From contig NZ_OX458331.1 in NCBI RefSeq assembly GCF_949769285.1, forward strand, positions 992,001 through 1,056,000: a stretch of DNA of 64,000 nucleotides, written 5' to 3'. Below, one piece after another: positions 36,958-47,100 of this stretch (positions are counted from its first letter, which is position 1; the number at the start of each line of letters is the position of its first letter). The DNA is from Anaerococcus sp. Marseille-Q7828 (lineage in GTDB: Bacteria > Bacillota > Clostridia > Tissierellales > Peptoniphilaceae). The position numbers and the translations under genes were made by a program. A model generated the notes under the pieces. It was not told the origin of the DNA. It was given only the letters and a program-made list of their open reading frames with translations, and did not search any database.

Positions 36958-37015
36958 GCATTATCGTTCCAAAAATGCAACGCAAAATGAAACGCAAATT
37001 TTACGTTGCATTTTT
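36958..37015 (+). repeat. Cassette-flanking palindromic repeat, downstream copy
   Basis: It matches 35593-35650 except for T to C in the left arm. Here the palindrome extends outward, because CGTTCC on the left faces GGAACG at 37019-37024. As RNA it is also a terminator-like hairpin ending in TTTTT for the gene at 35687. Confidence 0.9.
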
Positions 37016-37568
37016 AATTGGAACGTATTTTTTTGTCATTTGTAAAAAAAGCAAACCGCTGTCTCTAGGGAAAACTAGCCGCCTATACACTGTCATCCTC
37101 GAGGGAGCGAACGCGACACTAATCCTTCCACATTGTCATCCTTCTTGACCTATCCCCAGTCCCTTCATCTTGGGTGGCAAATTACATTTGCCATCTTCGA
37201 GATGAGCTAAAAGCGAATCCGAAGAACTATATATTGAAATTGATGGAAGGTCAAATGTCGCGAAGTCCAGAAGCAGGCCGCCCGCCACATATAGGGCGAT
37301 TTGGCTAACGGAGCCGACTGAGGCCGTAGGCCGTAGGAACTCCTATAGCAGCAATTCAGCCAGGGGATTTTTCGCAAAAGCTCAGAATGACATGCGGGTG
37401 TCTAGGATCTACGCTCTACCTTTGTCATCCTTGAAGGAGCGAATGCGACCGAAAAATCTTTAGTCTTAATCCTACTTTCCAATATTCATCTATTTTCGCC
37501 CTTGTCTGAAAGAATTTTTTATATTTAATAATTTTGTTCTAACATCCCTAAAAATCAAGCTTTTTTGA
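37016..37568. other. Repeat-dense intergenic region
   Basis: No gene seen. It holds interspersed-repeat fragments (from 37091, 37135 and 37423), a near-complete unit ending CTCAGAATGACA at 37381-37392, and a TGACCTA-bounded element at 37146-37253. GC content is clearly higher than in the coding flanks. It looks like a build-up of small mobile or palindromic elements upstream of a pilin gene. Confidence 0.7.
37146..37253 (+). repeat. TGACCTA-bounded repeat, copy 1
   Basis: It begins TGACCTATCC and ends GGAAGGTCA. Inside are AGTCCC.TCA.CTTGGGTG, a CAAAT...ATTTG stem, ATCTTCGAGATGAGCTAA and CCGAAGAACT, all shared with 49861-49965. Confidence 0.75.
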
Positions 37569-37597
37569 TTGTATAAATCCTAGCTTTAAGATATAAT
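37569..37597 (+). promoter_or_regulatory. Promoter of pilus locus A pilin
   Basis: TTGTAT at 37569-37574 and TATAAT at 37592-37597 are exactly 17 bp apart. The predicted leader is about 60 nt. The promoter of the third pilin (61663-61691) has the same two hexamers and spacing. Confidence 0.8.
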
Positions 37598-37665
37598 ATA
37601 GGTGACTAAGTCTGTTTTATTACAGAATACGGGAATTATAGAAAAATTTTATTATAGGAGTTGTT

Positions 37666-39936
37666 ATGAACGGGAAATATAAATCAAAAGTATTGGCCGG
37701 TTTGCTGAGCTTATTTATGGTGCTTGGCGTGATTCTTTCACCACTTGCCTATGCTAAAGAAGAGGGTAACACCCAGACTTATGGCAACATTGATATTGAT
37801 GTGCCTAGAAATGGCAATGACGCCAAAGATGATGCAAAACCTCGTAAATTTAGATATTTCAAAGTATCTGATAAAGAATCTACTAATGAAGAGCTTGAAG
37901 CTCTTTACAAAAAAGTCGATGCTATGAAGATGGAAGAAGTTGTAAAGGCATACGGAGAAGGAACAGAATCAGAACCTTCAAAAGTAAAGACTGGTGATGA
38001 TGGAGTTTCTTATGATTCTTTCGAGCTTAGAGGTCTTCCTGCAGGTACATATGTTCTTAAGGAAACTGAAGAGTCCGCTAATGACCACCAATACAAAATG
38101 GTAGCTATAGCTTGGTGTTCTCAAGAAGGGGTAACAGAGATTAGCTATGTTAAGGATAAGGTAAGAGAGGATAATAGACCTTTAATCTTGAACAAGGTTG
38201 GTGTGATTTCAGATGAGAAAGGCAATGGAACAGAAGAAAAGCTTTCTGGAGTTGTATTTAACTTAATTGATATAGACAAAGAAAAAAATAACGAGGAAGA
38301 CTCTATAGTAAAACTTGTTAAAGATAAAGATGGCGTTTATTCTTACATAAATGATAGCAAAGATGCCATTACAGATTTAGTAACTAATGAAGATGGTCAA
38401 ATTATCATCAATGATTTGCCAGAAGGAAACTACAAGTTCAAAGAGATAAAAACTGACGAAGATAAGGGTTACAAGATTTTCGAAGGTAAGGAATATTCTG
38501 AGGATATAAACTTTATTCCAAGCAATGGTAAAAATATCACCGTTACTAATGAAAAGGAAGAAAAAAATACTCTTCACCTCAAAAAAATCGACGGAACTGA
38601 CCCGAAAAACCCAATCACCCTAGCTGGTGTAGAATTTGAACTTTATGCTGCTTCTGGTGATGATCTTTTCCCAGTTGGAGTTGACAAAGATGGTAAATAT
38701 ATAATCTCAGATGGCAAAAACACTGAAGGCATGGATTTGAATTTCATCTACAAAACTGATGAAAATGGATCAATAATCCTAACAGATTTGCCAAAACCAC
38801 CAGCAGGATATAGATATGAATTTAGGGAAGTGAAAACTCTTGATGATTACGTGCTTGTATCTGACAGGACCTATCCAGCAGAGTTTGGCAAAGCAATTAC
38901 TGTCGAAAACTACAAGGATGAATTTATTGAAATTAACCTAACCAAGAAAGACCAAATTACACCAAATAAGGTCCTTGACAAGGTTGGTTTCCAATTATAC
39001 AGAACTAAGATTAATAAAAATGAAAATGGTACAGCTCGCAAGGAAAGAGAACTTGTGGGACTTGTTGGAAGCACAGGAAGCTATCAATTTGATAGCAATG
39101 CTGGCGAATCAAACTTAATCTACCAACTATATACCAATGAAAATGGGGAAATCAAAGTTACTGGTTTGCCTGATGGTGACTACTATTTCAAAGAAAATGA
39201 ACCATTGAAAGACTATGATTCAGCTGAAAACCGTGGCAAGGAAAATGCAAGACCTTTCTCAAGGAAACTTAGCAAACAAACCCTTACAAACAAGCCAAAA
39301 GATGTTGTTCCACCAGATGGAAACAGGAAGAAAAAGGGTGGCTACAAATTTATCAAGATAGATGATTCCAAGGAAAAGAACAGACTTGCTAATGCTGTAT
39401 TTGCCGTATTTATTGAAAATGATAAGGGAGAATACATTCCATATGTCGTAAATGAAAAGGGACAGTATGCTCCAGATGACAAAGATGCCAAGAGATTGAC
39501 ATTAAAATCAGCATCAAACGGTGAATTCGAAGTACAAAATCTTCCACTTGGCAAATATATGTTACGTGAAACAGCTGCTCCAAATGGATATATATTGGAT
39601 GTAAATCCTATTAAGTTTGAAATCACAAGCAATAGCTATGAAAAAGATGCTATTATGATTGTAAATAAAAAGGATACAAAAAAGACTGTTGTTCCACCAA
39701 CGGTAACACCACCTGGAAAGACAAACACTCCAGGAACAACACCACCATCAACAACAGTAAAACCACCAACAACTTACTATGTTCCAGGCAACAAGACAAG
39801 AATCCCAAGGGGACCACTAGTAAAAACAGGTGACATCAGAATAGTAATCCTAGTAGCTCTAGGAATAGTGATGATTGTAGCTGGATCAATAATAGTAAAT
39901 AAAGACGAAAAAAATCAAAAAATTCAATTAGCTTAG
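37666..39936 (+). CDS. SpaA-type pilin with CnaB domains and LVKTG sorting signal
   Basis: A 756-residue exported pilin. It has a signal peptide (1-30, ending AYA) and a variable N-terminal domain with its own E-box (YVLKETEE). There are about four more CnaB-type domains, each ending in an E-box-like strand (YKFKEIKT, YEFREVKT, YYFKENEP, YMLRETAAPNGY). A Thr/Pro-rich stalk (~670-710) precedes the anchor PLVKTGD at 718-722, a hydrophobic segment and a short basic tail. Position 2 of the sorting motif is Val instead of Pro. Three class C sortases follow ~960 bp downstream and should polymerise it. I see no YPKN pilin motif, so backbone versus accessory role is open; the giants upstream may serve as tip proteins. 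Confidence 0.85.
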   Translation: MNGKYKSKVLAGLLSLFMVLGVILSPLAYAKEEGNTQTYGNIDIDVPRNGNDAKDDAKPRKFRYFKVSDKESTNEELEALYKKVDAMKMEEVVKAYGEGTESEPSKVKTGDDGVSYDSFELRGLPAGTYVLKETEESANDHQYKMVAIAWCSQEGVTEISYVKDKVREDNRPLILNKVGVISDEKGNGTEEKLSGVVFNLIDIDKEKNNEEDSIVKLVKDKDGVYSYINDSKDAITDLVTNEDGQIIINDLPEGNYKFKEIKTDEDKGYKIFEGKEYSEDINFIPSNGKNITVTNEKEEKNTLHLKKIDGTDPKNPITLAGVEFELYAASGDDLFPVGVDKDGKYIISDGKNTEGMDLNFIYKTDENGSIILTDLPKPPAGYRYEFREVKTLDDYVLVSDRTYPAEFGKAITVENYKDEFIEINLTKKDQITPNKVLDKVGFQLYRTKINKNENGTARKERELVGLVGSTGSYQFDSNAGESNLIYQLYTNENGEIKVTGLPDGDYYFKENEPLKDYDSAENRGKENARPFSRKLSKQTLTNKPKDVVPPDGNRKKKGGYKFIKIDDSKEKNRLANAVFAVFIENDKGEYIPYVVNEKGQYAPDDKDAKRLTLKSASNGEFEVQNLPLGKYMLRETAAPNGYILDVNPIKFEITSNSYEKDAIMIVNKKDTKKTVVPPTVTPPGKTNTPGTTPPSTTVKPPTTYYVPGNKTRIPRGPLVKTGDIRIVILVALGIVMIVAGSIIVNKDEKNQKIQLA

Positions 39937-39956
39937 GCTAGAATTTAAGAGAAAAT

Positions 39957-39986
39957 AGAAGGTTTCAAGAAGAAACCTTTTATTTT
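39957..39986 (+). terminator. Rho-independent terminator after locus A pilin
   Basis: AAGGTTTC and GAAACCTT pair around a 5-nt loop, followed by TTATTTTG. Confidence 0.75.
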
Positions 39987-40044
39987 GCTTTATAAGAGGA
40001 CTGTTATGGTGATGTGAAAATACAATGATAGATACTTACAGCGG

Positions 40045-40137
40045 TGTCATTCTGAGCGAAAGCGAAGAATCCCCTGGGTGCAGGGTGCTTTGTGAGATCC
40101 TTCGGTCGGCCTCAAAGGCCCTCCCTCGAGGATGACA
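40045..40137 (-). repeat. Interspersed palindromic repeat, full unit, reverse orientation
   Basis: It runs TGTCATTCTGAGCGAAAGCG, then AGAATCCCCTGG, then GATCCTTCGGTCGG, ending CTCGAGGATGACA. This is the reverse of the units at 3137 and 35479 and one of the best-preserved copies. Confidence 0.9.
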
Positions 40138-40899
40138 GGTTGAGAGTACATATTTTTAAAAAATATGCGAAAATCTTTTTTAAATTAGACCTTATGTATA
40201 TATTTGATTTTGATTATATTTTAGGATATAGCTTCAACACCGAGAGAATTGTGAGTCATCTGTTCTCAATAAATAAGTCTTGTAGCTAAACATAATTTAT
40301 ATGATTGAAGTTTATACTTCGCTAATTGGGGACCCTTTAAGGGCGTTCCGATTCGCCCTCCAAAGGATCCCCAAACCCCTACCAAACTCACCCTAACGGC
40401 CACTCGCGTGGGGCGGAGTATTATATAAACATCAAAAATCGGGTTTTATCAATCTCAAATTTCTAAAAATCGCAAACTCGCTACGCTCAAACAGTGCGAT
40501 TTTTTAGACGAAATTATGAGATCTAAAAACACCAATTTTTTCCACCTCTAAGCTTAAAAACACTTATACTTTATGGTGCAGCTCATAGTGTATTAACAGT
40601 TAAAACAAAAGAATTCTCGAAGAGAACTTCTACTAATCATTGCCCCACGCAGTGGCGGTGGGGGTGTAGAAGGTATAGGGGGATTGGGGGAAAGGAAAAA
40701 GGGGTCTCCGCTACCCCTAATTCCTATCCCCCAAGGTACGAAGGTACAACCTGTAATAATAAAAAAACAAAAGATATACATTCCTTATATGATAAGAAGA
40801 AAAATACTTCTTTTTGATTTCTTTACAAAGATCCTCGGTCCTTTACCTTATGATAGCAGTTTACATATTAGAAAAAACAATAAATAATAGAGGTTTTTG
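40138..40899. other. Intergenic region with large imperfect palindromes before the sortases
   Basis: No gene is supported; the open frames here are short and unlike known proteins. A GGGGA..CCTTT / AAAGG..TCCCC stem lies at 40327-40373. CACTCGCGTGGGGC (40401-40414) faces GCCCCACGCAGTG (40642-40654). AAAAATCGCA/TGCGATTTTT (40465-40505) is a terminator-like hairpin inside a wider imperfect palindrome (~40450-40532). I find no good promoter for the sortase operon. Confidence 0.5.
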
Positions 40900-41958
40900 A
40901 TGCCTTTTAATAAGAAAAAAGTTAAAGAAGAAAAAGTTAATAAAGTTAAGAAGAAAAAGCCCCAGTCCAAGGCTTCTAAATGGATTTGGAGGTCTGTTTT
41001 CCTTATTGGTTTTTTGGTTATGTTCTATCCTTTGATCAACCGCTTGTACTATCGTATAGATTCTACAGGGCAAGTTGATACTTTTAAGGCTGGGACTAAC
41101 AACCTTTCTACAGATGAGGTCAAAAGACGTATAGGTCTGGCTCATGCTTACAATGAGTCCTTGTCTGGTGAGAATATTGCAGATGACCCATATACTAGGA
41201 AAAAGCAAGAAGAGGGTCGCAAGGAATATGCTCGTATGTTGGAAGTGTCTGAGATGATAGGACACGTGGAGATACCTCGTATCAACCAAGACTTGCCAAT
41301 TTTTGCAGGTACTAGCGAGGACATCCTCCAAAAGGGTGTAGGCCACCTTGAAGGTACGTCTCTTCCAGTTGGAGGCAACTCAACCCACGCTGTTTTGACA
41401 GCTCACTCTGGTTTGCCTGAGGCAACTTTATTTACCCACCTTAACCAACTTGAGATTGGAGATAAGTTCTATGTTCACAACATAGAAGGGGTTATGGCCT
41501 ATCAAGTAGACCAGATTAAGGTAATAGAGCCTAGCAATTTCGATGATTTGATGGTTGCTCCAGGTCACGATTATGTGACACTTTTGACTTGTACGCCGAT
41601 AATGATTAACACTCATAGACTTATAGTAAGGGGGCACAGAGTACCATACGTACCTGCTGTGGATGAAGAATTGATTAGAACAAACAAAGCAAACTGGATA
41701 TTTAGAATATTATTTTTCGTAGCCTTATTCTTGATTATAGTTCTTATCATAAGACTTATTAAGTTAAGACGTGAGAACAAAGACTATTACAAACGTCTAG
41801 AAGAAGTTAGGAAAGAACAAGAAGATTTGAAGAAGATGTTTATGAACTCAGGCAATTTTAGAAATTACCAAGGATCTTCGGATATGTTTGAGCAGATGAG
41901 GTCTACGGATCCAAAGAATACTGATGGTCCAAACAATCTAGGTAATAGTAATGAATAG
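40900..41958 (+). CDS. srtC: Class C sortase 1 (pilus locus A)
   Basis: A 352-residue membrane transpeptidase that joins pilins through sorting-signal threonine and pilin lysine. ATG 40900 is preceded by TAGAGG. It has an N-terminal membrane helix (~28-48), a lid motif DPY before the core, catalytic His169 (TAHSG), Cys231 (TLLTCTP) and Arg240 (HRLIV), then a C-terminal membrane helix (~265-285) and a long charged tail. Lid plus C-terminal helix defines class C. The active-site loop is TAHSG where sortase 2 has TGHRG. Its stop overlaps the start of sortase 2 by 8 bp. Confidence 0.93.
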   Translation: MPFNKKKVKEEKVNKVKKKKPQSKASKWIWRSVFLIGFLVMFYPLINRLYYRIDSTGQVDTFKAGTNNLSTDEVKRRIGLAHAYNESLSGENIADDPYTRKKQEEGRKEYARMLEVSEMIGHVEIPRINQDLPIFAGTSEDILQKGVGHLEGTSLPVGGNSTHAVLTAHSGLPEATLFTHLNQLEIGDKFYVHNIEGVMAYQVDQIKVIEPSNFDDLMVAPGHDYVTLLTCTPIMINTHRLIVRGHRVPYVPAVDEELIRTNKANWIFRILFFVALFLIIVLIIRLIKLRRENKDYYKRLEEVRKEQEDLKKMFMNSGNFRNYQGSSDMFEQMRSTDPKNTDGPNNLGNSNE

Positions 41959-42832
41959 GAAGGGCATACTTAAGAAAAACCTGCCTTTCATCCTCATCTT
42001 TATCCTAGGACTGTTGATTTTTGCCTATCCGCTTATAAGCCAGAAGTACTATGAAATAGAATCTACCAATGAAGTTGTAGAGTTTAAGAAGAAAACTGAT
42101 GAAGTTGACAAGGCTGATGTAGAAAAACGTATAGACCTAGCTCGTGCCTACAACTCTACCCTAGATCCTTCTAGGCTTGCCGATCCTTTTACAGAAAAGG
42201 AAAAAGAGGGTCGAGCAGAATATGCTAGGATGCTTGAGGTAAATGAGATGCTAGGCCATGTGGAAATACCGAGGATTGGCCAAGACTTGCCAGTATATGC
42301 TGGTACAAGTGATGATGTTCTGGAGAAGGGTCTTGGCCACTTGGAAGGTACATCTCTTCCTATAGGCGGGACTTCCACCCACACGGTTATCACTGGTCAC
42401 AGAGGCTTGCCAAACGCCAAGATGTTTAGAAACTTGGACCAATTGGTAGAAGGAGATATCTTCTATATCCACAACATAGAAACAACCCTAGCTTATCAAA
42501 TTGACCACATTGAGGTTGTAGACCCATCGAATTTTGAACCAGTTATGGTCAAGGAAGGCGAAGATTTGGCAACACTTTTGACCTGTACACCATATATGAT
42601 CAATTCACACAGGCTCTTGGTAAGAGGTCATAGAATCCCATATCAGGAAGCCATAGACGATGGTGTGGCCAATACACCTAGACTAAAACCAGACTTCTTA
42701 CAATTATTCTTGGTAATGCTACCAGTAATAGTATTTTTGCTAATAATATTGATAAGAGAAGCGAAGAGGAGAAAGAGATTGTCAAGGGAGGTAGAGAGTA
42801 TTGAACAAGAAATTAAAGCTTACAAAAACTAA
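41951..42832 (+). CDS. srtC: Class C sortase 2 (pilus locus A)
   Basis: A 293-residue paralogue of sortase 1, closely similar through the core (ARMLEV.EM.GHVEIPRI, then HLEGTSLP.GG.STH). It has an N-terminal membrane helix, lid DPF, His150 (TGHRG), Cys212 (TLLTCTP), Arg221 (HRLLV), and a C-terminal helix with a basic tail. ATG 41951 overlaps the end of sortase 1 (ATGAATAG), indicating translational coupling. Sortases 1 and 2 look like a local duplication. Multiple class C sortases in one pilus locus usually split backbone polymerisation from addition of accessory subunits. Confidence 0.93.
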   Translation: MNRKGILKKNLPFILIFILGLLIFAYPLISQKYYEIESTNEVVEFKKKTDEVDKADVEKRIDLARAYNSTLDPSRLADPFTEKEKEGRAEYARMLEVNEMLGHVEIPRIGQDLPVYAGTSDDVLEKGLGHLEGTSLPIGGTSTHTVITGHRGLPNAKMFRNLDQLVEGDIFYIHNIETTLAYQIDHIEVVDPSNFEPVMVKEGEDLATLLTCTPYMINSHRLLVRGHRIPYQEAIDDGVANTPRLKPDFLQLFLVMLPVIVFLLIILIREAKRRKRLSREVESIEQEIKAYKN

Positions 42833-43715
42833 TACACTTGGATATATCCTAATACTTGTGGGACTTTTGTTTGTAACAATTCCACTTATAAGGAGATCTT
42901 ACAAAGACTACTCTGCCCGTATGGCTGAAAAAGAATTTAGGCAAATCCAAGAAAATAGAAACAAAGAAGAAGTCGCAGAAGAAACAAAAAATGCAGAAGA
43001 GTACAACGAAATAGTGAAAAATTCTGACATAACTGTAAGTGACCCATTTACAGCCGAAGACTACAAGACAAGTTATGAGAAGTTTCAAAACACAAATATT
43101 CCCTTTGCCTATCTAGTGATTCCAAAGCTAGATAAACGCCTACCCTTATATCTTGATGCAACACTTGACCACATATCAAGAGGGGTTGCCCAAGTAGATG
43201 GGACTTCTATCCCAGTAGGTGGCCCAGGCACAAGGTCAGTCATAGCTGGCCACAGGGGCTGGTGGGGAGATACCATGTTCCTATACCTTGACCAGCTAAA
43301 CTACGGTGACTATGTCTATGTAGAGCGTGCCGAACAAACTATGCGCTATGTAGTAAGCGACAAGGAAGTCATCGACCCTTACGATTGGGACAAATTGGCC
43401 CCAAGGGGGGATGCGGATATTATAAGTCTTATGACTTGTTCACCATTTTTGCCACCAAGACCAAATAGACTCTTGGTAAATTGTGTTCGTGATGAAACAA
43501 CGAAGACCATAGCTGAGGAATTCAAACTCCTAGGCACAGATGACTATCCAGTAAGTCAAAAAGATGAGGAAGAAAACAAAGTTTCATCAACAGACAAAAC
43601 AGTAGCAATGACAAGGATAGCAACCCTAGTTCTTGCAATACTTGGAACACTACTATTTATATTAATATTAATAAGATTTATAAGAAGACTAAAAAATACA
43701 ATTAATAATCGATGA
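42801..43715 (+). CDS. srtC: Class C sortase 3 (pilus locus A), TTG start
   Basis: A 304-residue sortase, more distant from the first two. I accept the TTG start at 42801 because AAGGGAGGT (42784-42792) lies 8 nt upstream and it gives the needed N-terminal membrane helix; the next in-frame ATG would remove that helix. The frame overlaps sortase 2 by 32 bp. It shows lid DPF, His151 (AGHRGWWG), Cys213 (SLMTCSP), Arg223 (NRLLV) and a C-terminal membrane helix. The catalytic loop has one extra residue between Cys and Arg and lacks the usual RGHR, reading LLVNCVR. A clean terminator follows, ending the operon. Confidence 0.92.
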   Translation: MNKKLKLTKTNTLGYILILVGLLFVTIPLIRRSYKDYSARMAEKEFRQIQENRNKEEVAEETKNAEEYNEIVKNSDITVSDPFTAEDYKTSYEKFQNTNIPFAYLVIPKLDKRLPLYLDATLDHISRGVAQVDGTSIPVGGPGTRSVIAGHRGWWGDTMFLYLDQLNYGDYVYVERAEQTMRYVVSDKEVIDPYDWDKLAPRGDADIISLMTCSPFLPPRPNRLLVNCVRDETTKTIAEEFKLLGTDDYPVSQKDEEENKVSSTDKTVAMTRIATLVLAILGTLLFILILIRFIRRLKNTINNR

Positions 43716-43721
43716 TTATTA

Positions 43722-43762
43722 CCCCAGATATGTTAGTAAAACTTAAATATCTGGGATTTTTA
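43722..43762 (+). terminator. Rho-independent terminator of the sortase operon
   Basis: CCCAGATAT (43723-43731) pairs perfectly with ATATCTGGG (43747-43755), followed by ATTTTT. Confidence 0.9.
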
Positions 43763-44143
43763 GTTGATTTAATACTGATAACTATCAAGCTTGCTAAAAT
43801 AAATTCTTAAGGAAGAACTTGCAAAAGATATATATATTAAAAAATTTTAAAGTCCTTATACTGTTGAGTTTTATTAGCTTTTATTATAAGATTTATTAAA
43901 CATATACTATGTTTATATTCATTTGATGATATAATAGTACTTGTAGGATTATGAATAATGATAAATATTAGACTTATATCAGATTTGAGATATAAATTTC
44001 TATAAATGGCCGAATCGTCATCCGACAGACTAAGCAAAGAAGAAATATATTTTTATCCTACTTTTTAACTAAAACAATTAATTAAAATATATGACTAGTT
44101 ATTAGATAGTCATTTTGTAACTCATAGAAAGGAGGTTAAATGA
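43763..44143. other. AT-rich intergenic region upstream of pilus locus B
   Basis: No gene seen. Several AT-rich -10-like boxes occur, but none has a convincing -35 partner. GGAGG at 44131-44135 is the ribosome site of the next gene. An ATG at 44140 opens only a three-codon frame (ATG ATT GAT TAA) overlapping the TTG start. Confidence 0.5.
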
Positions 44144-47100
44144 TTGATTAACAAAGTAATATCAGCCTTTATGGCTTTTTCTATGATGTTATCCTCGACG
44201 ATAACGCCCATAAAAGCAACAAGTACACTTGATAGCAATGCTTACACTATCATGAGTCTTGATGATAATAATCAAAGTGAAGAAAATAATGAATCCATTT
44301 TATTAGAAAGTGATAGCAAGCCAGAAACATCTAGCGACATTGAAGTTAAAGATTCATCAGAAGAAAAAATAATATATAGCCAGCAGTCGTTAATAGCAGA
44401 CATCTATACTGACAATTCTTTTGGCAAAGATTTGGATTATCAAATTAAGATAAAAGGAACATTCCCAGAAGATGCTAGTATCAAGGCATATATTAAGGCT
44501 AATAACGAAAAGTCTTCTGATAGAGAAGATATCCTCTCCTTTGCCTATGAAATATTTGATAAAGATGGAAATGTTATAGAGGAGAATTCATCACAGACCT
44601 TTGAGATAGAGATAAAGTCAGATGAGATTAGCTCAAATGATCAATATTTTCTCTATGAAAATAATAGATATAAAACAATAAATAAGTTCAATCTCCTTGA
44701 TGGATCTATAACTTTCTATTCAAAAGCTAAGAGATTTATCCTAGAGCGAAATAAGACCAAAGACTTGGATAGTAAAGAATCGAAGCTAGAAGATGATTTT
44801 GATGAAGAACTTACTTACCAAGATCTTTATGCAGAAATATATAAGGATAAGTCCTATGATAAAAAAGCCTATGACCCAACAAAGATTAAGCTTAATGGGC
44901 TTTTACCAGTAGGTGCAAGGGTCAAAGCTTATCCGGTAGAAATCAAAATAGAAGGTCAAGAAGTCCTAGCAGCCTATGACATTACAGTTTTTGACAAGGA
45001 TGGCAAGGAGTACAAGGTAGGCCCAGATAATAATATCGGGGTAAAAATAACCAACAAAAAAATCAAAAAAGCCAAAAAAGTTGACGTCTACCACAAGGAA
45101 AATGAATTTGCACCAGAAGAAAGAATAGATAATAAGACAAAAACTGATGACACTGTTGCCTTTAGGGCGGATAGTTTCTCAATATATGCTATTACAGAAG
45201 CTGAGGCTAAAGCGACTAGGACTTATGAATTTTGGGTTCTTGATATAAATTCCAATAAAGAAAAATTAGTCAATAAGCAAACTATCAGAAGCGGACAATC
45301 TTTGACATCTCCCCCTATACCAATTTTGGATTCTGGAGAGAAATTCGAAGGCTGGTATCACTTAGATATAGATAAATATGGTAGCGATATGGTGGAATTT
45401 TCCAAACCTATATATTTTGATTCTGATACGCCTGAAACAATAGAGCTTGTGCCTGTATTTACCAACCAAGCTTATATTGACTTTAGGCAGAGGGTCTATA
45501 TAAGTAAGGAAAATAAAGGAGATTATACAATCCCTAATGATTACAAGCTTTCTGCAGATGGTTTCTATAGGAATAGCCAAGGTGAGAAATTATATCGTGA
45601 TGAAGTTTTAAAGACCCGCATACAAGAATTTGATAAGATAATAGGGCAGGCAACAGTTCCTATATTAAAAAACGAAGAGGGGTCAATATTTGCTTACTGG
45701 TCCTTGGATCCTTATGGTAAAAAGCCTTTTGATATAGAAAATACGCCAATAACAAGAGAGCTAATCATAAAACAAGGAGAAAAATCAGGGATTAGTCAAA
45801 AAGTTAAGTTGGATTTATTTGCAAATTTCAAGACAGGCTATACTATAAGTTTTGATTCTGATGGTGGAAGCCATGTTACCAAAGTTCTTGTAAATCAGGG
45901 AGAAAAAATTGACCCTAATAAGGTAATCGATCCTTTGAAACCAGGCTATAGATTCAAAGGTTGGTCCCTATCCAGAGGTGGGGAGATAGTAAAAGTTTCT
46001 GACATAGATGTAAATAAGTCTATGACTCTTTTTGCTATCTATGAAAAACTTCCAGGTACTTACACTGTTAGCCACTATACAGAAAATATTTACGATAATA
46101 ATTTTACTTTTTATAAGAGCGAAAGTTTTGTAGCATCAGTGGGCAGCAATACGCCTGATGGTGAACACTTTAGAGATAAGACCAATAGCGAGGTAGCAAA
46201 GGATCTAGTATCAAAGGGCTATACCAAGCCGAAGTCTACAAGTCCATCGGATAAGTCTAAGCCTGTAAAGGGTGATGGCAGTACAAATATTAATGTATAC
46301 TATAGGAGACCAAGGTATAAGATTAATATTTACACCACAGGGATATTGCAAGGAGTGGCTAGTCTTAGGTTTTCTGACGAACTTAAGGAAGGTGAAGATA
46401 CTGCAGAAGTGTGGAAAAGAGCTGAAAAGTTAGTTAATAGATATGAAGTTAGAGAAGGTGACTTAAAAGGAACGATACTAAAAACGCCGCCTAAGATGCC
46501 TGCTAAAGAATTAAATCTTATATTTGTACCTACATTGGGTAATGAAGATTGGTTTGTTAACTATATAGAAGTAGATGAAAATGATAAGCCTATTTTAGAT
46601 GCTTATGGAAATCCCAAAGTATTAAGGAAAGAAGCCCACAACGCTATTATTGCAGGTGTGGAAACTTACAAAGGTGGAGGCGATCTGGAAGGTTTCACCT
46701 TTAGGTATGTAACAGAGCCTGGAAACGATAAAGATTCTCCAAAAGTTTATACTATAGGAGAAGCCAAGGAAGTTAGAACCTATTATAGGAGAAATAATTA
46801 TAAGCTTACATTTAAAACAAATAACAACAATTTCAAAGATAAGTTATTAAGCCTAGCTTATGAAACAAATATTAATTCATATGTACCAACAGATATTAAG
46901 ATAGGCATGGTAGATAAAGAAGGATCTGTTTTTAAGGGATGGTATGATAACCCAGAATTTACTGGAATTCCTCTTGATTTTTCTAATTTAACAATGCCGG
47001 CTAAGGACATTACTATCCATGGCAAATGGGAAGCAGAAGAATACAATGTAAGAATATATAAAGAAATGACAACTCCAGGGCAAATTAGTAGTCCAGAGAA

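Noticed and set aside
40092-40289. 65-codon frame starting in an interspersed repeat
   Set aside because: The first half is repeat DNA, and nothing else supports translation.
40861-41346. 161-codon minus-strand open frame
   Set aside because: It lies antisense to sortase 1, whose catalytic motifs and membrane helix are clear.
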